A stretch of 64,000 bases of DNA. Source: Herpetosiphon sp042688385 (GTDB taxonomy: Bacteria; Chloroflexota; Chloroflexia; Chloroflexales; Herpetosiphonaceae). The position numbers and the translations under genes were made by a program. The notes beneath the pieces were generated by a model. It searched no databases and was not told where the DNA came from. It worked only from the letters and a program-made list of their open reading frames with translations. Of the stretch, positions 25,900-34,705 are shown one piece after another (position 1 is the stretch's first letter; the number at the start of each line of letters is the position of its first letter). Where the stretch lies: positions 35,245 to 99,244 of the forward strand of contig NZ_JBHUPY010000008.1 of NCBI RefSeq assembly GCF_042688385.1, written 5' to 3'.

Positions 25900-27522
25900 A
25901 TGGCTCAAGCATGTGTGGTTTGTCGAGCGGCGTTGGCCGATGGCTCGGTCTATTGTTCCGAATGTGGCTCGCGCCAGCCAGAAACGGGGGCATCGACCCA
26001 AGCACTTGGCAGTGGCGTTTTTGGCTCGCAGCCCTTACCGAGCAGCGATACGTCCGATGATTCGCCGTATGCGCCACGGCGTAGTGGCACCCAACCATTG
26101 AACGATCCACCAACGCAAGTGGTCAACCTGCCAAATTACCAAACCGATAGCTCGACCAGCAAGCTTGGTGGCTTTGGCAAAGAGCCATCAACCCAGCCTA
26201 ATTTTGCCTTGCCGCAATATCCGCCCAATAACCAAGCAAATTATCAACAGCCAAATTATCAACCACCAGTTGCCAAATCAAACAAAACAGCCCGCTGGTT
26301 GATTGGCGGTGGTTTGGCGTTATTTTTGGTGGCTGGCGGTGCTGGCGCATATTTCCTGAGCAATAAAGATTCGAATGGTGGCGAAGGTGGCAATCTGGCC
26401 AATGCGCCAACCTGGACACCCTTGCCAACCAATTTGGCCAAGCCAACCGAGGAAACCGCTGCCAATCCCCAAGTTGAAGCAACCGCCACCAGCGAGCCAA
26501 CCCAAGCCAGCGGCAATGCCACCGCTGAGCCAGTACCAACCAATGAATCAAGCGATTTGCCAACCCAAGCGGCTGGTGGCAGCGTGCCAACCGATCTCAG
26601 CGGCAATCTGATTTATCTCGAAGACTTTAACCTCGTGCGCCAAACCTTGAATGATGGGGTGGTCTTACCATTCGATCTAAGCGACTACAACTATTACAGC
26701 GATCTTTTGCGCTGGTCGCCTGATGGCAAAACGATGGCTTTTTATGTGCGTGATGGGGCCAAAACAACAATTTATCTGGCCAATGGCGATGGCTCAAACG
26801 TGCGCAGCGTCATGGAATTGCAAGATGTTGCACCCCAAAGCTTGAACTGGGCACCAGATAGCAGCAAATTTGCCTTCGTCACGAGCGACATCGATTTTGA
26901 AACCAAGGACGACCAAAATATTTATGTCTACGATGTTGCAAACAGTAGCGAAAAGCAATTAACAACCGCTGGCATGATCGATTTCGACCCATTAAGTTGG
27001 GCACCAGATAGCCAAACGCTCATGTTTATGGCTGGCGCAGATGGAATTGAACTGAACACAATCAAAGCTGATGGCAGCGATCAAACTAAAATCGCTACGG
27101 TCTATACCACCGATGCGTGGTGGACTAAAGATAGCAAGATCATTTACGATGCTTTTTGCGATTCTGCCAAATTTGATCGTGGCGTTTGTTTGCTTGACCC
27201 AGCTACAGGCGAGGTAGAAACCTTGCAAAAAGTTGGTGATTTTTATCTTAGCGGCATTTCGCCCGATGCCAAGTGGTATATGCTCGATAACTACAGCGAT
27301 GGCTCATTCATGATTATCAATGCAGATACTGGCGATAAAGAATTGGTTGCACCACCAAGCAGTGCCGACTCCTACGAAGTGCGAGTTTGGGGCAAATGGT
27401 CGCCCGATGGCCGTTATGTCACCTACGAGGCAATTGGCAAAGGCTCGTTTATCTACGAAATTGGCTCTGGCAAAGCAGCAGCTCCCTTTGTAAATGGCAC
27501 AATCGTCGAGTGGCTACCGTAA
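25900..27522 (+). CDS. Zinc-ribbon membrane protein with TolB-like beta-propeller
   Basis: This 540-residue protein has a zinc ribbon (CVVC at 5-8 and CSEC at 19-22), a long Gln/Asn/Pro-rich linker, one membrane helix at about 133-152 and a Thr/Pro-rich linker. A propeller of WD40/TolB type then runs from about 230 to the end, with repeats such as RWSPDGKTMAFYV, NWAPDSSKFAFVT, SWAPDSQTLMFMA and KWSPDGRYVTYEA. The ribbon should be cytoplasmic and the propeller outside. The function is unknown. AAGGAG 5 nt before the ATG supports the start. Confidence 0.85.
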   Translation: MAQACVVCRAALADGSVYCSECGSRQPETGASTQALGSGVFGSQPLPSSDTSDDSPYAPRRSGTQPLNDPPTQVVNLPNYQTDSSTSKLGGFGKEPSTQPNFALPQYPPNNQANYQQPNYQPPVAKSNKTARWLIGGGLALFLVAGGAGAYFLSNKDSNGGEGGNLANAPTWTPLPTNLAKPTEETAANPQVEATATSEPTQASGNATAEPVPTNESSDLPTQAAGGSVPTDLSGNLIYLEDFNLVRQTLNDGVVLPFDLSDYNYYSDLLRWSPDGKTMAFYVRDGAKTTIYLANGDGSNVRSVMELQDVAPQSLNWAPDSSKFAFVTSDIDFETKDDQNIYVYDVANSSEKQLTTAGMIDFDPLSWAPDSQTLMFMAGADGIELNTIKADGSDQTKIATVYTTDAWWTKDSKIIYDAFCDSAKFDRGVCLLDPATGEVETLQKVGDFYLSGISPDAKWYMLDNYSDGSFMIINADTGDKELVAPPSSADSYEVRVWGKWSPDGRYVTYEAIGKGSFIYEIGSGKAAAPFVNGTIVEWLP

Positions 27523-27550
27523 AAGGATGAAGGATGAGGGATGAAGGATG

Positions 27551-27588
27551 AACCGCTGGCTAGTGGCTTTTAGCTCTAGCCAGCGGTT
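27551..27588 (+). terminator. Hairpin terminator after the propeller gene
   Basis: A 13-bp perfect stem (27551-27563 with 27576-27588) and 12-nt loop lies 28 bases after the stop codon. The T-tract is weak (CCAATTT). The rest of the gap to 27773 holds CGCAAAGGACGCGAAGACC and TTCGTGTCCTTCGTGGTTAA repeat units. Confidence 0.65.
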
Positions 27589-27773
27589 CCAATTTAAACT
27601 AAATTCCTTCACAAAAAAGATAGGCTTAGGAGCACGATAACCGCAAAGGACGCGAAGACCGCAAAGCTTAGTTAAGTAATTTCTTGGCATACGCAGATAT
27701 TCAAAGTTTCCAACAGACTCAACATTCGTGATCTTCGTGTCCTTCGTGGTTAAAAATCATAGATCCCTGCGAA

Positions 27774-28760
27774 TTACCGCAACCCAAGTTGCTGATAGGC
27801 GCGCAACAAGGTAGCATTGGCAACTTCGGCGGCGCGCTCGGCTCCGCGTTTGAGAATTCCATCAAGCTCAGCGGGATCAGCAGTTAGCTCGTTATAGCGC
27901 TGTTGCAACGGCTCCAAGGTTGCCAGCACCACATCGGCGACCGCGCCTTTGAGTTTGCCATAGCCTTGGCCCTCGAACTCAGCTTCAATCGACGCTTTAT
28001 CCTTGCCAGTCAAGGCTTGGTAAATGCCCAACAGGTTATGCACTCCATGGCGCTTCTCGTCGAATTTGATCTCGCTGCCCGAATCGGTGACCGCCCGCAT
28101 AATCGCTTTGCGCGTCGCCTTCAAATCGCCCAGCAAGGGAATCGAATGGTTGGCGGCTTTGTTGCTTTTGCTCATCTTTTGGGTTGGCTCATCCAAGCCC
28201 ATCACCCGCGCAGCCACAGGCCGAATCAGCGGCTCGGGAATCACAAATGTTTCGCCATACAGATGATTGAAGCGCTCGGCAATATCGCGGGTTAGCTCAA
28301 TGTGCTGGCGTTGATCATCGCCGACGGGTACGATTTGGGTATCGTACAGCAAAATATCGGCAGCCATCAGCGTTGGATAATTGAGCAAGCCTGCGGCGAC
28401 AGTTTCTTGCTTTTGCGATTTATCCTTAAATTGAGTCATACGATTCAACCAGCCCAACGGCGTTTGGCAATTTAAAATCCAGCCCAGCTCAACGTGGGCG
28501 GGCACATGCGATTGCACAAAGATTGTCGCATGGTCCAAGCTAATGCCTGATGCAAGATAGAGCGCGGCCAAATCGCGTACGTTTTTGCGCAACTCTGCTG
28601 GGTCTTGAGGCACAGTAATCGCATGCAAATCGACAATACAAAAGAAATTATCGTATTGTTTTTGCTCTTGCACCCAGTTATGAATCGCGCCCAAATAATT
28701 GCCAAGGTGCAAATTGCCCGATGGTTGAATGCCCGAAAAGACTCTTGGTAATGCAGCCAT
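27774..28760 (-). CDS. trpS: Tryptophanyl-tRNA synthetase
   Basis: This class I enzyme charges tRNA-Trp. The 328-residue protein has SGIQPSGNLHLGNYLGA, the HIGH-equivalent motif, and QKMSKSN, the KMSKS motif. DILLYDTQIVPVGDDQRQHIELTRDIAERFN binds tryptophan. The start is the ATG at 28760, which lies 6 nt after GGAGG; the ATG two codons earlier touches the ribosome site. A T-box leader and a good promoter lie upstream, so expression should rise when uncharged tRNA-Trp builds up. Confidence 0.97.
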   Translation of the reverse strand: MAALPRVFSGIQPSGNLHLGNYLGAIHNWVQEQKQYDNFFCIVDLHAITVPQDPAELRKNVRDLAALYLASGISLDHATIFVQSHVPAHVELGWILNCQTPLGWLNRMTQFKDKSQKQETVAAGLLNYPTLMAADILLYDTQIVPVGDDQRQHIELTRDIAERFNHLYGETFVIPEPLIRPVAARVMGLDEPTQKMSKSNKAANHSIPLLGDLKATRKAIMRAVTDSGSEIKFDEKRHGVHNLLGIYQALTGKDKASIEAEFEGQGYGKLKGAVADVVLATLEPLQQRYNELTADPAELDGILKRGAERAAEVANATLLRAYQQLGLR

Positions 28761-28780
28761 GATCATCCTCCGCTAAACTA

Positions 28781-29056
28781 AAACAAGGCCGTCTCTCGAT
28801 CCACATACGGGACGAGAGACGGCTTGATTCTCGCGGTACCACCCGAATTCGCAACTAAAGCATAGTTACGCGCTCGTAGCCCGTTAACGGAGGCAATCAC
28901 GGCTCAGCCTACTACCAGGTAGCAACCCAGATTCGGTGAGCAACTCAGCGGGCCATTCAGCAAAGTCAGCTTGATTATCCTCGCAGCCAAGGGATAACTC
29001 TCTGGACAAGTGCGCTTTTGCTTACTCTTCCGCGTCAACGTCGTTTTCAATTTGTG
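28781..29056 (-). promoter_or_regulatory. T-box riboswitch controlling trpS
   Basis: On the minus strand the leader contains the T-box core GGGTGGTACCGCG (28844-28832), which pairs with the tRNA acceptor end. It is followed by an 11-bp terminator stem (28823-28813 with 28798-28788) and TTTTAG. An AGAGAG box typical of stem I lies at about 29004-28999, and a TGG codon in the GAATGGC context at 28955-28953 is a good candidate for the Trp specifier. Uncharged tRNA-Trp should favour the antiterminator and so transcription of trpS. Confidence 0.93.
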
Positions 29057-29062
29057 GCGCTT

Positions 29063-29091
29063 ATTGTATGCAGCAGCAGCATGCTTGTCAA
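29063..29091 (-). promoter_or_regulatory. Promoter of the T-box/trpS unit
   Basis: On the minus strand a perfect TTGACA (29091-29086), a 17-base spacer and TACAAT (29068-29063) put the transcript start near 29056, just before stem I of the T-box. Confidence 0.85.
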
Positions 29092-29134
29092 TCAGTCCAA
29101 CGATTGAGCGAGGGGCCAGAATTCAGGGTTCAGT

Positions 29135-29420
29135 TGTCAGGGGCTAGTTTGAAACCACGAAGCGCGCGAAGAGCAGGAAGTTAAGTTTTTAGCCACAGAT
29201 TCCCACAGATTATTATGATTAGGTTCTTGCATTGCCATAGCTCTCATCCTTCATCCTTCATCCCTTATCCCTCATCCTTCATCCCTCATCCTTTCGTTCT
29301 CTGCGCCGCTGCGTTAAAATCCTCGCCCTGACTTTTGCTTTTCTTGGGTTATGTTCTATGCTCTTTGTTCTATGTTCTATCGTCCCAGCCCCTGACAACT
29401 TAACCCTAATCCCTCGCTCA
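29135..29420. repeat. Intergenic gap with degenerate repeats
   Basis: The stretch 29092-29520 has no gene. It carries ACCACGAAGCGCGCGAAG (about 29154), five or six CATCCTTCATCCCTCAT-type units (about 29244-29291), TCTCTGCGCCGCTGCGTTAAAAT (about 29298-29320) and CTATGTTCTATG units (about 29350-29380). Confidence 0.75.
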
Positions 29421-29520
29421 AAATTTATCAGCTTATGTGCAATCGGTCATAAGGCGGGGATAGCAAACCTGTTTCAATGGTAGAATATTGAGCAGATGCT
29501 TCCAACTGGAAAGGGATTTC

Positions 29521-31269
29521 ATGGCGCTTTCAAATAGTGAATTTGTAGTTGAACGATCGTGGAAGATCAATCGTTCAACGCCAGTACGCTGGGTTTGGTC
29601 GCATGCGCGGCGCAATCTTTGGTGGATTATCGGGCTGTTTATCGGGGCGTTTGGCAACGCATTATTTGCCGCGCAAGTGCCAGTGGTCACTGGCCAAGCC
29701 TTCGAGGCGGTTAAAGCTGGCGATAAAAACGGCTTGTGGTGGGCGGCGTTGCTGATTGTTGGCGGGCAATTCTTGCGGGCGTTTGTGCAGCTCTTGCGCA
29801 ATTTCTCCTCGGAAGTAATTGGCCAACGGCTCGAACGCGATGTGCGCGATGAACTCTACACCAGTTTATTGGGCAAAAGCATGGCCTTCCACGATAGCCA
29901 ACCAACCGGCGATGTGATGGCCCGCGCCACCAATGACGTGCGCGAAATGAACTTGATGCTCAATCCCGGGGTCAATTTGGTCGTTGGCTCAGCGATGTTC
30001 TTAATTATGCCGCTGATCGCCTCGCCGCACCCGCAACTGCTGGTCGTGCCGATTCTCTATTTGGTATTTTATGGGTTGTTGGTTTGGCACTATTTACGTC
30101 AACTCAAGCCCGTAACCACCGCTGTGCGCCAAAGCTTTGGCGAATTGAACGCCACCTTGGCCGAAGCAATCGACGGTGTGGAAACCGTCAAAGCCACTGC
30201 CCAAGAAGAACGCGAACGCAACCGTTTTCGGGCTGCGGTCACCAAATGGCGCAATGCTTTTGTCGCCCAAGGCAATGTGGAAGCGGTCTTTTTGCCAGTG
30301 CTGTTGTTGGGCTTGGGCCAAGGCTTGGGCTTTATCCATAGCCTGATTCTTTTCCGCAATGGCTTGATTAGCGTTGGCGATGTGGTTTCGTTCAACGGCT
30401 TATTGTTGCTGTTTGGCTTCCCCACCTTTACCGCCCAATTTGCCTACTCGCAGCTTTCGAGCGGCCTTGCTGGTGGGCGACGGATTTTGGAATTAATTAC
30501 CACCGAAACTGAGTTAGACGAAAATGCCCAAGGCTATGCCGAGCCAATGCGCGGCGAAATTGTCTTTGAAAATGTGGCATTTGGCTATCACAGCGAGGTT
30601 GATGCAATCCAAAATGTGAATTTTCGGATTGCGCCAGGCCAAACCGTAGCCTTGGTTGGCCAAACTGGCGCAGGCAAAACCACGCTGACCAAGCTGCTCA
30701 ACCGCACCTACGATGCCCGATCTGGCCGAATTTTGATCGATGGCGTTGATCTGCGCGATTGGAATTTAGCAGCCTTGCGCCGCCAAATCTCAATCATTGA
30801 GCAAGATATTTTCCTCTTTTCGCGCTCAATCGCCGATAACATTGGCTTTGGTGTGCCAAACGCCACCCGCGAGCAAATTATCGAAGCCGCCAAGGCCGCC
30901 CAAGCCCACGATTTTATTGGGCGCTTGGCCGATGGCTACGATACGATTATTGGCGAGCGCGGCGTGACCCTCTCTGGTGGGCAACGTCAACGCTTGGCCT
31001 TGGCACGGGCATTCTTGACCGACCCAACAATTTTGGTGCTTGACGATTCGACCAGCGCCATTGATAGCGCGACCGAAGATCGAATTCAACAAGCAATTGA
31101 ACAAGCCTCGCAAGATCGCACCACGATTTTGATTACCCATCGGCTTTCGCAAATTCGCTGGGCCGACCTGATCATCGTGATTCGCAAAGGCACAATTAGC
31201 GCCGTTGGCACGCACGAAGATCTCATGCAGCAATCCGAAGCCTATCGGGCAATTTTCGCGAAATTATAA
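29521..31269 (+). CDS. ABC exporter half-transporter, degenerate-site subunit
   Basis: The 582-residue protein joins a six-helix membrane domain (about 30-300) to an ATPase domain (about 345-580). Walker A is GQTGAGKTT and the signature LSGGQRQ is perfect, but Walker B reads LVLDDSTSAID, with Asp where the catalytic Glu should be. That Asp is typical of one member of heterodimeric exporters such as BmrC or TM287. The second subunit follows at 31537. The substrate is unknown; lipid or drug export is typical. The ATG at 29521 has AAAGGG 5-6 nt upstream. Confidence 0.92.
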   Translation: MALSNSEFVVERSWKINRSTPVRWVWSHARRNLWWIIGLFIGAFGNALFAAQVPVVTGQAFEAVKAGDKNGLWWAALLIVGGQFLRAFVQLLRNFSSEVIGQRLERDVRDELYTSLLGKSMAFHDSQPTGDVMARATNDVREMNLMLNPGVNLVVGSAMFLIMPLIASPHPQLLVVPILYLVFYGLLVWHYLRQLKPVTTAVRQSFGELNATLAEAIDGVETVKATAQEERERNRFRAAVTKWRNAFVAQGNVEAVFLPVLLLGLGQGLGFIHSLILFRNGLISVGDVVSFNGLLLLFGFPTFTAQFAYSQLSSGLAGGRRILELITTETELDENAQGYAEPMRGEIVFENVAFGYHSEVDAIQNVNFRIAPGQTVALVGQTGAGKTTLTKLLNRTYDARSGRILIDGVDLRDWNLAALRRQISIIEQDIFLFSRSIADNIGFGVPNATREQIIEAAKAAQAHDFIGRLADGYDTIIGERGVTLSGGQRQRLALARAFLTDPTILVLDDSTSAIDSATEDRIQQAIEQASQDRTTILITHRLSQIRWADLIIVIRKGTISAVGTHEDLMQQSEAYRAIFAKL

Positions 31270-31530
31270 AAGTAGGGTTCAGGGGTTGGGGATCAGGGAT
31301 CAGGCTTTCGATTCATTGATTCTTCAGCGATTGAAATATCAATAATGAAGGAAGAACAACCAAGGATGATTGCAAAATAGCCATTAATGCAATGCTTCAT
31401 CCCTCATAATTCATCCTTCATCCTTTCAAATCGGGCAATTTTCGCGAAATTATGAATTACGAAGAATGCAATGTGAAGGATGAATTTAATATTTCATCCC
31501 TCATAATTCATCCTTCATCCTTTCAAAAGG
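31244..31530. repeat. Duplicated 3' end of the exporter gene and tandem repeats
   Basis: A 24-base segment covering the end of the first exporter gene (31244-31267) is repeated exactly at 31430-31453 in the intergenic gap. CTTCATCCCTCATAATTCAT and the following TCCTTCATCCTTTCAAA also occur twice (from about 31395 and 31492, offset 97). The gap 31270-31536 seems to have grown by local duplication and holds no gene. Confidence 0.85.
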
Positions 31531-31536
31531 GTGCTT

Positions 31537-33348
31537 ATGTTTGCAGGATTAGATACCGAAAATTATGATCGTCAGTATGGCGACCGCGAATTAATGGGGC
31601 GGATGCTGAGCTATTTTCGTGCTCATCGGCGCACCGCATTGTGGACAGTGCTGCTGATTTGTGGTTTGGGCTTGCTCAACACCGTACCGCCATTTTTGGT
31701 GGCCCAAGCGGTGCAACGGATTGGCGAGGCCAACCCAGATTGGAATTTTATCTGGTTGCTGGCGAGCGGCGGGGTGGTTTTTGGCGTGCTGCAATGGGCC
31801 ATGGGCTGGGTACGCCAACGCCTAACCGCCAAAATCGTGGCCGATGTGATTAGCGCCTTGCGCAACGATGCGTTTAATGCCGCTATCAGCCATGATCTTT
31901 CGTTCTTCGATGATCTACGCTCTGGCCGAATTATCAGCCGGATCACCTCGGACACGCAAGAGTTTGCCCAAGTTTCACGCTTGATCATCGAAATTGTGAG
32001 CCAAGTGCTGACCGTGATTGCCTTGCTGATTTATTTGCTCAGCGTTTCGGTGCCACTCAGTTTGGGCATTATCGGCTTTACCCCAATCGTTATTGGCTTG
32101 GCTTTGGGCTTTCGGCGTTTGGCGCGCTTCGTCACGCGCAAAGGCTTTCAGGTGCTGGGCGAGGTCAATAGCTCAATTCAAGAGGCCGTAACTGGGATCA
32201 GCATTGCCAAGAATTTTCGCCAAGAAGCCCGCATTTATGGCGAATTCAGCGAGATCAACCAGCAATCGTATGGCGTAAACCTGCGCCGCGGCTTCGTGCT
32301 CTCGAATGTATTCCCAACCCTGAACATTGTTTCTGGCTTTGGCACGGCAGCGCTGATTTATTGGGGCGGTTTGTCGGTTATCGATCTCTCGATTACCTTG
32401 GCTGCTTGGTATGTGTTTGTGCGCTCGGTTGACCTTTTTTGGTTTCCCTTGCTGAATATCTCGGCCTTTTGGAGCCAATTTCAGGCTGGCTTGGCCGCTG
32501 CTGAGCGCATTTTTGCCCTAATTGATGCAGAGCATAGCGTCAAACAAACCGATCAGCAGACGACCGAGCGTTTGCGCGGCGAAATTGTGTTTGATCATGT
32601 GGAATTTCGTTATGGCCGCAAAGAGCCAGTGCTGAACGATTTCAGCCTCACGATTGCGCCAGGCGAAAGTATTGCCTTGGTTGGGCATACTGGTGCTGGC
32701 AAATCGAGCATCGCCAAATTAATTACGCGGTTTTATGAGTTTCAGACGGGCAAAATCACGGTTGATGGCCATGATATTCGCTCGCTCGATTTGCGCAGCT
32801 ATCGCCAACAATTGGGGATTGTGACCCAAACTCCGTTTTTGTTTGATGGCACGGTTGCCGACAACATTCGTTATGCAGCGCCACACTTGAGCGATGCAGA
32901 GCTTGAAGCGGTGGCGACCCAAATTGGTGGCGGCGAATGGCTCGAAACCCTGCCCCAAGGCTTGCAATCGCAAGTTGGCGAGCGCGGCAACAAACTTTCG
33001 CTTGGTCAGCGCCAATTGGTGGCCTTGACGCGGGTTTTGGCAGCGCAACCAGCAATCTTCATTTTAGATGAAGCCACGGCGAGCATCGACCCATTTACTG
33101 AAACCCAAATTCAGCAAGCGATGGATCTGATTCTCTCGCGCTCGACGGCGATTCTGATTGCCCACCGACTTTCGACCGTGCGCTCAGCCGACCGGATTAT
33201 TGTGCTCAACCAAGGCCAAATTATCGAAGAAGGCAGCCATGAGCAACTGATGGATCAGGGTGGGCATTATGCCGATTTATACGATACCTACTTCCGCCAT
33301 CAATCGTTGAGCTACATTGAATCGCGTGGTGCAGCCCGCAGCGTTTAG
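31537..33348 (+). CDS. ABC exporter half-transporter, catalytic-site subunit
   Basis: The 603-residue partner has a membrane domain (about 25-310) and an ATPase domain (about 350-590). Walker A is GHTGAGKSS, and Walker B, IFILDEATASID, has the catalytic Glu. The signature is LSLGQRQ, not LSGGQ. Together with the Asp in the partner's Walker B this fits an asymmetric dimer: the degenerate ATP site uses the partner's Walker motifs with this LSLGQ, and the active site uses this Walker B with the partner's LSGGQ. The ATG at 31537 follows AAAAGGG. Confidence 0.92.
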   Translation: MFAGLDTENYDRQYGDRELMGRMLSYFRAHRRTALWTVLLICGLGLLNTVPPFLVAQAVQRIGEANPDWNFIWLLASGGVVFGVLQWAMGWVRQRLTAKIVADVISALRNDAFNAAISHDLSFFDDLRSGRIISRITSDTQEFAQVSRLIIEIVSQVLTVIALLIYLLSVSVPLSLGIIGFTPIVIGLALGFRRLARFVTRKGFQVLGEVNSSIQEAVTGISIAKNFRQEARIYGEFSEINQQSYGVNLRRGFVLSNVFPTLNIVSGFGTAALIYWGGLSVIDLSITLAAWYVFVRSVDLFWFPLLNISAFWSQFQAGLAAAERIFALIDAEHSVKQTDQQTTERLRGEIVFDHVEFRYGRKEPVLNDFSLTIAPGESIALVGHTGAGKSSIAKLITRFYEFQTGKITVDGHDIRSLDLRSYRQQLGIVTQTPFLFDGTVADNIRYAAPHLSDAELEAVATQIGGGEWLETLPQGLQSQVGERGNKLSLGQRQLVALTRVLAAQPAIFILDEATASIDPFTETQIQQAMDLILSRSTAILIAHRLSTVRSADRIIVLNQGQIIEEGSHEQLMDQGGHYADLYDTYFRHQSLSYIESRGAARSV

Positions 33349-33368
33349 CAATTATTTTATCCTTAGGG

Positions 33369-33398
33369 CTGCCAATAGTAGCAAGAGCGTGCTACAAT
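33369..33398 (+). promoter_or_regulatory. Possible promoter of the cyclase gene
   Basis: CTGCCA (33369-33374), an 18-base spacer and TACAAT (33393-33398) precede the ATG by 27 bases. The -35 match is moderate. Confidence 0.4.
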
Positions 33399-33424
33399 TT
33401 CATAGGTATCTAGGAGGCTATGCT

Positions 33425-34504
33425 ATGGCTTTAGATGAAGCACAACACACACCATCAAGTAGCACGTTGGTAGCAGAATTGGCGAATTACGGCATCGACG
33501 AAACGGTTCGCAACGCCTTGGCAAGCATGGTCGATACAGCTCCAGGCGCGATGCTCTATCGCTTTAATCCGGCCTATTTGGCCGAAGAAGTTGCGCTTTC
33601 GCGTCGCGCGGGCTTGCAACTCATGGCGGCGGCCGTTCAGGTTGGCCTATTCAACCTGAATTGGGAAGCGCGCTGTATTTATTGCGGCTACCAAGCTCAT
33701 GCCTTTGATAAATTGACCCAAGCCCATTCGAAACAATATTGTGCAATGTGCCGCGACGATTTCCAAGCCAAGCTCGATGATGGCATTCATGTGACCTTCT
33801 CAGTGGCTGAGCGGGTGCGCAGTTTGCCAGCAGGCATCGATAATGAAGCATGGCGCGAAGCAACCGACCGCCGTTTGGGCGTAACGACTTCGCATGAATT
33901 ACTGACGGTGCAGGCCTTCCGCGATTTGTTTATCGACGAGCCATTGCCCGACGGCGAGAGCTTCCAGATTAAATGGGCGGCACTGATGTTCACCGACCTT
34001 GGCGGCTCGACCGCCTTGTATGCACGCAAAGGCGACCCACGGGCCTACAGCTTGGTACGCGAACACTTCAACATCTTGTTTAATGTAGTTAATCAAGCAG
34101 GTGGCGCAGTCGTCAAAACCATTGGCGATGCAATTATGGCAGTGTTTGTAGATGGTGCGGCGGCGGTCAAGGCTGGCCAAAACGCCTTGATTGCAATCGA
34201 AGCCTTCAACCGCGAGCGCGAGTTGGCCGATGACGAGCGCTTGACGCTCAAAGTTGGTGTGCATGCAGGGCCAACGCTTGCCGTCACGCTCAATGATCGG
34301 CTTGATTACTTTGGCACGACGGTTAATGCAGCGGCGCGGGTACAATCGAGCGCCAACTATGCAGAATTGGTGGTAACCCAGCAAGTGCTCGAAGCGCCAG
34401 GCGTGGCCGAAATCTTGCCCGCTGATTTGGCCAACGAAACCCTGATTTTGCGTGGGCTTGATGATCTGCCATTTAATGTTGTGCGACTTCAGCATACCAA
34501 CTAA
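33425..34504 (+). CDS. Class III adenylate/guanylate cyclase with N-terminal zinc-finger region
   Basis: The 359-residue protein ends in a class III nucleotidyl cyclase domain (about 175-355). The metal-binding Asp pair is in LMFTDLGGSTALYARKGDP and VVKTIGDAIMAVF, and KVGVHAGPTLAVTLNDRLDYFGTTVNAAARVQ is the rest of the catalytic core. The N-terminal half holds CIYCGYQAH and QYCAMC, four Cys that could bind zinc, and recalls the N-terminal region of some bacterial cyclases; I cannot name the domain for certain. No membrane helix is seen. AGGAGG lies 7 nt before the ATG, so the longer open frame from 33317 is rejected. Confidence 0.9.
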   Translation: MALDEAQHTPSSSTLVAELANYGIDETVRNALASMVDTAPGAMLYRFNPAYLAEEVALSRRAGLQLMAAAVQVGLFNLNWEARCIYCGYQAHAFDKLTQAHSKQYCAMCRDDFQAKLDDGIHVTFSVAERVRSLPAGIDNEAWREATDRRLGVTTSHELLTVQAFRDLFIDEPLPDGESFQIKWAALMFTDLGGSTALYARKGDPRAYSLVREHFNILFNVVNQAGGAVVKTIGDAIMAVFVDGAAAVKAGQNALIAIEAFNRERELADDERLTLKVGVHAGPTLAVTLNDRLDYFGTTVNAAARVQSSANYAELVVTQQVLEAPGVAEILPADLANETLILRGLDDLPFNVVRLQHTN

Positions 34505-34523
34505 AAGCAGATTATTGTTAGGC

Positions 34524-34556
34524 AACCCTTCTCAGCAATTGAGAAGGGTTTGTTGT
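34524..34556 (+). terminator. Intrinsic terminator after the cyclase gene
   Basis: An 11-bp stem (34524-34534 with 34540-34550) and a 5-nt loop is followed by TGTTGTTT, 20 bases after the stop codon. Confidence 0.85.
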
Positions 34557-34705
34557 TTAAAAGCCAAAATCCCCCATGCGAGTGAGTTTTTTCTATACCA
34601 CATGGCGTATACTTTTCGGCAAAGGATGCAGCATCACCCATTCTAGCAATCCTCACCCCCGAGAGAGAAGCATCCACGCTATCAACCTACCCAACGGGAG
34701 AGCAT

